From NCBI RefSeq assembly GCF_001638985.1, contig NW_017265145.1, forward strand, positions 558,001 to 622,000: a DNA stretch of 64,000 nt, written 5' to 3'. Below the pieces are notes generated by a model. That model ran no database searches and was not told the origin of the DNA. It saw only the letters and a list, made by a program, of their open reading frames with translations. The position numbers were made by a program, and so were the translations under genes. Origin of the DNA: Phycomyces blakesleeanus NRRL 1555(-) (lineage: Eukaryota; Mucoromycota; Mucoromycetes; Mucorales; Phycomycetaceae). Below are positions 59,801 through 64,000 of this stretch, in pieces. How positions within the stretch are numbered: position 1 is the stretch's first letter; each line of letters begins with the position of its first letter.

Positions 59801-59938
59801 TCTTCGGTTGGCTTGCCATTCAACTCGGGAAACAACAACTTAAATACCCCGGGTTTTTCACATATGTTTACAAGGCAGCATAGTGGAAGCTCTAGTACCT
59901 ATTCAGTATCGCAGCAACGTTTGAATGGTCAACTTTAA
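56856..59938 (+). CDS. Kelch beta-propeller multi-pass membrane protein
   Basis: There are seven exons (56856-57466, 57555-57736, 57809-57838, 57917-58084, 58158-58398, 58472-58632, 58704-59938), 875 residues. A signal peptide (1-18) precedes kelch repeats with the GG-x-Y/W pattern (LVLYGGEDALSNYKSDLYML, IMFLIGGVTKN, KVYICGGAL, LVILGGI, IVIFGGDNGG), expected to form an extracellular beta-propeller with many N-glycosylation sites. A first membrane helix (AGVTIAAIILVVIIIFLFW), a second (IIFQIILLFIFTMFLVFVI) and, after a Cys-containing ectodomain starting DVRFCFDGFPVYPPT, a third (LLNALGFVGGIFGLLITVQT) follow. The cytoplasmic tail is charged with a helical stretch (RVARVEERMQVLEMLFKAYY). The second half, with RSPWGVVQRW, matches a family I recall from Mucoromycota and Rhizophagus. 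A surface sensor or adhesion role is a guess. Exon 7's acceptor at 58703 was preferred because it restores the DVRFCF block. Confidence 0.75.
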
Positions 59939-61229
59939 GGGTCCAAGAGAAGCTTGGGTGGAATCGAAACGAAAGGGTATATTCTCTGTTCGTAAGTGTT
60001 CCGTCCACTCCCTAAATATATCATTTGTCTTACTTGCCCATAACCCCTCCCTTGCATATGCTTCCATTTTACTTTCTTAAACCTCACAACCATGAATATT
60101 CTATTGTGCCTTTCTTTTGACCATTTTGGCCATATATTTATTTATTTTCAAACAAACAAACAAACAAACATGAATGAATGAATGAATGAAAGTAAGTAGA
60201 AAATAAAAACGACGACTATTATTACAATTATCATTATTACTATTCTTATTACTATTCTTATTATTCTTATTATTCTTATTATTCTTATTATTCTTATTAT
60301 TCTTATTATTCTTATTATTCTTATTATTCTTATTATTCTTATTATTCTTATTATTATATAAATATTGCAGGCAATTCACCTGTTTAATTCTTGAATCTTT
60401 ATAAAAACATATCGAATATCGATACTTTTAAATAGTTTAATCAGTGATTACACCTAGTCAGTCTTGTTGTAATGGAAGTATATTCTTGTAGCCATACAGA
60501 TGTAGCTTATATGTGATTTTAATACCCAGCTCTAGATACCGTTTCTCTCTTTTGGCTGATCAGCAGCAGTATGCAAACCAAGATATGACACACTAACACT
60601 ACGGGAAGAAATGCATGTTTAGGGGTGTATTTTTTAATGTGCTCCGAGGTGTGCTTAGAGGTGTGCCTTCACAATAGTGTAATTGACACAAATCTGGTTT
60701 TTTATTTATTTATTTATTTATATCTACCATTATTTTACATATTATTTTACAGTCATTTTTTTCTAATGATAGGCTATCGTAATCTGCTCGACTATATAGA
60801 CTTATAAACACTAAAACATCTATTATAATTTATATAAAAGAGGAATATACTTATGAGACATAAAGATATGGAAGCCTCTTGAGTAAATGGCTGTGACACA
60901 CTTATCTTGCATGGAATAAGAACCAATTCCTCCTTTTCATCCCTTTTTATTTAGCTTTTGAGTTCTCCTTTTGTCTCTAACTTGTTTTATTTCGGCATAT
61001 ATATATATATATATGTTACCATTTATAATGATTGGCACAATATAATTGTATTTTGGCAATTACTTAATCGTAGAGCTTTATATATACAAAAATTTGCAGA
61101 TGCTTCAGAATCAATACATTAAACTCTATGCTATGTGTGTCAATCTTCAAGTTACTTTGGTACTTCCCATGGAATCAGCTTATATATAAAGTATATTTTT
61201 TGTAGGACGACTATCTACAAATGTATATA
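59939..61229. other. Intergenic with 9-bp tandem array
   Basis: This gap holds the 3' flank of the kelch gene, a minisatellite-like 9-bp array at 60252-60354 and AT-rich DNA up to the left end of the Harbinger element. Short AAAC and ATGA repeats occur at about 60152-60190. No gene was recognised. Confidence 0.6.
60252..60354. repeat. (ATTATTCTT)n tandem array
   Basis: About eleven copies of a 9-bp unit, read on the minus strand as Asn-Lys-Asn repeats. It ends in ATT units and TATATAA. The unit is a compound of ATT and CTT triplets. Confidence 0.9.
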
Positions 61230-61246
61230 TTAGAGAGCTGTTTAAA
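61230..61246 (+). repeat. Left terminal inverted repeat of Harbinger element
   Basis: TTAGAGAGCTGTTTAAA, identical to the reverse complement of 63941-63957. Confidence 0.85.
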
Positions 61247-61432
61247 GTTGCCTTGTATCTACGCCCAAAAAAGGCACTTAAGTTGGAACATTTTTTTAAA
61301 ATTTATTCTCCGATACATCATACGTGTACCATCATGTTGCGTCAACAATATAGCTTGTGAAAATATTATGCATGAGCTTCATTCTCTAACAACTTCTTTA
61401 TACTCAAATTGATCATCTAAATTCAAAATAAA

Positions 61433-62696
61433 ATGACCGATCGTTCCGAATATAACATTAGCAATCACGCCCAAGTTCATCAACAAAGGCAACAAAGGCA
61501 ACAACTACAACAACGAAGACAACAACGACAACGACATCAAGAACAGCAACAGCAGCAAGAGAAACAGCAGAATGAAGAAGAAACCATACCTCAAGAGATT
61601 AGAAGAGCCAGGAGAGCTAGATATAGCAAACTAAACCTAAATCTCTTGAGTGACGGTACTTGTATATATCTATTTCGTTTCACTTTGGGTGAAATTGAGA
61701 GAATAACAACAGCACTCGGATTGGATCATGTGTACCGTTTTTCAAGTATACAAGTCCGTAAGAACCTTGGCTTTGCAATGTTACTCAATCGGTACAGCTT
61801 TCCAAGACGCTTAGGTGACATGTCTATACTTTTTGGAATGAGTGAAAGCAATGTATCTGTAGTTTGCCGAGGATTTGAGAGCATTGTTATGAACCAGATT
61901 AAATGGGGACTTCAATTCAATATTAAGCAATTTCGCCCGGAAAACTTGGAAAGGTTTGCAAGTGCAATCTACGACAAAGGCGCAGCACTGCCAAACATTG
62001 TTGATTTCATTGATGGTACTATGCAAGCAATATCAAGACCAAGCCAAGGTAATGAAGTTCAAAAAGCTTTTTACAATGGTTGGAAGCACATGCATGCTTT
62101 GAAGTACCAGTATGTTGTTACTCCTGATGGGATCACAAGCAGCTTGCTTGGACCATATGTTGGCTCTAGACACGATCAGTACATATATACCATGTCCAAA
62201 ACAGAAGCAAGAGTGGAAAAATACTTGGATATTGTACCAGATGTCGAATTGCCATTTGCCTTGTACGGCGATCCAGCTTACATGGTTTCCAAGTGCCTGT
62301 ACTCACCATTTGAAGGCGTATCTCTTAGTGATATAGTAACCATAAAAGATTGTCGACAAAGATTGTACAATATATTAATCATGTACAATAGATTTAGATA
62401 AAAAAATCAACAAGAGTATGTCGAAAGTGCGAGTGGCAGTAGAGTGGGAATTTGGGGAAGTACAGAAGTACTTTAAGTATTCCAAGTATAAGTATGCCAT
62501 GAAAACAGGGGAAACAAGTCCAGCAACTGTGTACATGCTATCCACAGTATTCAAAAATATGATCCACTGTACTGGTCGCAATAGATCGCCAACAAGTTCA
62601 TATTTTGGTTTAGAGCCACCGACTCTTGAGGAGTATATCTCTGGATTAAGACGTGATAAAATAGACGGAGAAGATGAAGATGATATATTATTTTAA
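61433..62696 (+). pseudogene. PIF/Harbinger DDE transposase, frameshifted
   Basis: The N-terminal frame (61433-62401, 322 residues) starts with a Gln/Arg-rich stretch (about 17-50) and then a helical DNA-binding region (SFPRRLGDMSILFGMSESNV). The catalytic core shows the first Asp in VDFIDGTMQ and the second in LYGDPAYM. The frame then stops at 62399-62401. A second open frame, from about 62397 to 62696, continues without loss of homology: NKSMSKVRVAVEWEFGEVQ carries the third acidic residue (Glu). The break falls near an A-rich run (ATAAAAAAATC), so it is either a real indel that kills the gene, a sequencing error, or a very short unrecognised intron. The protein would cut and paste the element with its Myb-like partner. 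Confidence 0.8.
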
Positions 62697-62730
62697 ATAA
62701 ATTAATACTTAAATTTTTATGCTTTTATCA

Positions 62731-63699
62731 TTATTTTCTTGTTTTTTTCAATTCCTCTTCGATATCGCACATCTTCTGAAGTATCTGCTTCAGCACCCCC
62801 ATGACTTCAGCATGGCGGGTGGCCTGGGACTCTGGGACTTCATTTCCCACCTCCGGATGATCCTCATCCTCGACCTCATCCTCGTACTCATCCACGTCCT
62901 CATCCACGTTCTCATTCTCCTCATCTGCGTTCTCATTCTCCTCGCCCTCCTCGCCCTCCTCGCCCTCCTCATCCTCAATGCTAGCTGGGCTAGCTTGACT
63001 GCCAACTGGTCGGGCCGCAGCCATAGCAGAGCTCTCTGCTGGGAACTTCTCTTGCATTTCTGCGTTGGTCTTTTTGATAAAATCTCGGTATTTTTTCCTG
63101 AGATTTGTGATCTGGCCAGGAGCTCCCGACGCGATTGCCCGTACACGGCCTTCGAGGCCAAGCTTAAAGTCCTGTCTGGCAATCTCCTTATTACGACCAG
63201 AAACCTTGAACGCCTCGTGCTGCTCTTTCTACATTTAATTAAATGTATGTATGTAATTAGAAAACTGAAAGGAAACTAAATATAAATTTGACTGTACCTT
63301 GTCAAGGATCTTTCGGACAGCCTTCTCTACCTCTGGCCTGTTTCTATTTGCACCCGAGGTACCAGCAACAGTCCTCTCCTCAAAGGCATTCTTGTAGATG
63401 TCTACAAGTTTCAACATTTTGCGACGGCAAGTGTCGTAAGACAGCTCTGTCTCGCCAGGTGTCACGTCGTTGACACTTTTAACAATGTCCTGCCATGCCT
63501 TCTTGTGTGCACCTTTCTTCAAAGAAGGGGGGGAAAGGTGCGCGTATTCCTGTAAGAGTACCAACTCTTTGGTATCGTTCCAGGAACCATGTGCCTTCTT
63601 CGGCTTCTTCTCTTCCTCAAATCCAGAAAGTTTATACTGCTTGATTCGCAGTTTCTTGTTGCTGTTCTCAGCGTTCTTAGAGGTTCTTTTTGGAGGCAT
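62731..63699 (-). CDS. Myb/SANT-like DNA-binding protein of Harbinger element
   Basis: Two exons (63699-63298 and 63228-62731) give 299 residues. It starts with a basic MPPKRTSKNAENSNKK. It then carries a trihelix/Myb-SANT-like domain (about 37-100): HGSWNDTKELVLLQEYAHLS, KKAWQDIVKSVNDV, YDTCRRKMLKLVDIYK. A Lys/Arg-rich helical region follows (NRPEVEKAVRKILDK joined to KEQHEAFKVSGRNKE), then a strongly acidic repeat (EGEEGEEGEENENADEENEN) and a coiled-coil-like end (MGVLKQILQKMCDIEEELKK). In Harbinger elements this second protein binds the ends and helps import the transposase. It converges on the transposase gene with 34 bp between stop codons. The frame is intact, in contrast to the transposase. 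Confidence 0.8.
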
Positions 63700-63940
63700 T
63701 GTTGTATTAGAATATATATATGCAAGAAGAGTGAAAAAATATTAGAATTCTGAAAAAAAACTGGGCTTTATATAGCTTAATGATTATGCTTGCAAAATAT
63801 CATCGATATTTCTTATTCAAACAAGAAAAATCAAGATATTCGACTTACTAAAAACAGATGTTTCAGATGGTTTTGCATAAATTAATTCAAAAAAGGAAAA
63901 AAAAAGGGGGCTTGCATCAGATGAAAGGATACGCCTCAAA

Positions 63941-63957
63941 TTTAAACAGCTCTCTAA
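63941..63957 (-). repeat. Right terminal inverted repeat of Harbinger element
   Basis: The reverse complement reads TTAGAGAGCTGTTTAAA, identical to the left end. TAATAATAATAA follows immediately outside. Confidence 0.85.
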
Positions 63958-64000
63958 TAATAATAATAAACCCTCAAGGACCTGTGGAATTGGGAGATTG

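Larger units (their letters stand above)
61230..63957. mobile_element. PIF/Harbinger-type DNA transposon
   Basis: The element carries both proteins typical of the superfamily, a DDE transposase (plus strand) and a Myb/SANT-like DNA-binding protein (minus strand), arranged tail to tail. It is bounded by inverted repeats: TTAGAGAGCTGTTTAAA at 61230-61246 and its exact complement at 63941-63957 (19 bp if the preceding TA is counted), with weaker similarity continuing inward (GTATC in both). Harbinger elements usually duplicate a TTA/TAA target. Here TTA borders the left end and TAA the right inside an AT-rich and TAA-repeat context, so the exact ends and target duplication are uncertain. About 2.73 kb long. 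The transposase frame is broken, so this copy is probably non-autonomous now. Confidence 0.85.

Noticed and set aside
60101..60379. Asn-Lys-rich 92-residue minus-strand frame
   Set aside because: It is simply the 9-bp tandem array read as codons.

Overview
This window is nuclear DNA of a filamentous fungus, most likely an early-diverging one (Mucoromycota, probably a mucoralean mould). The evidence is many short introns (about 50-110 bp), AT-rich intergenic DNA full of microsatellites, a Ral-type GTPase, an Ssk1-type response regulator, a Con7-like zinc-finger factor, and a kelch/multi-pass membrane protein of a kind I associate with Mucoromycota and Glomeromycotina. The genus cannot be fixed from the sequence. 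I spliced the gene models by hand from GT-AG (twice GC-AG) borders, reading-frame continuity and family similarity. Exon borders are therefore predictions.

Layout. 1-2.2 kb: two minus-strand secreted RlpA/expansin-like proteins, the first cut by the window edge. 2.2-7 kb: repeat-rich intergenic DNA with a dead Tc1/mariner transposase fragment. 7-13.5 kb: Con7-like factor, RBR ubiquitin ligase and a low-complexity acidic protein. 18-23.2 kb: a 1595-residue Ssk1-like regulator with predicted membrane segments and a degenerate histidine-kinase module. 24.5-33.8 kb: a compact block with SUMO, Sco1, an unknown Ser/Arg-rich protein, Bud20/ZNF593-like, DDX20/Gemin3-like helicase and a small SMP-domain protein. 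35-36.8 kb: homeodomain protein. 36.8-40.6 kb: no intact gene, but minus-strand protein-like remnants. 40.6-43.7 kb: eIF3a. 44.8-55.1 kb: a dense plus-strand run with a calponin-homology/Cdc7-like kinase/C1 fusion, Ral GTPase, Prp46/PLRG1, Tho1/SARNP and a small hydrophilic protein. 56.9-59.9 kb: kelch membrane protein. 61.2-64 kb: a nearly complete PIF/Harbinger transposon with matching terminal inverted repeats, a frameshifted DDE transposase and a convergent Myb/SANT-like partner gene.

Functionally most genes are ordinary housekeeping or regulatory genes: translation (eIF3a), RNA processing (Prp46, DDX20, Tho1), ribosome biogenesis (Bud20), respiration (Sco1) and protein modification (SUMO, RBR ligase). 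The features most worth follow-up are the CH-kinase-C1 fusion at 44.8-49.4 kb, which joins an actin-binding type module and a lipid-binding type zinc finger to a septation-initiation type kinase; the membrane-anchored Ssk1-like protein; and the Harbinger element. No tRNA, rRNA or CRISPR array was found.
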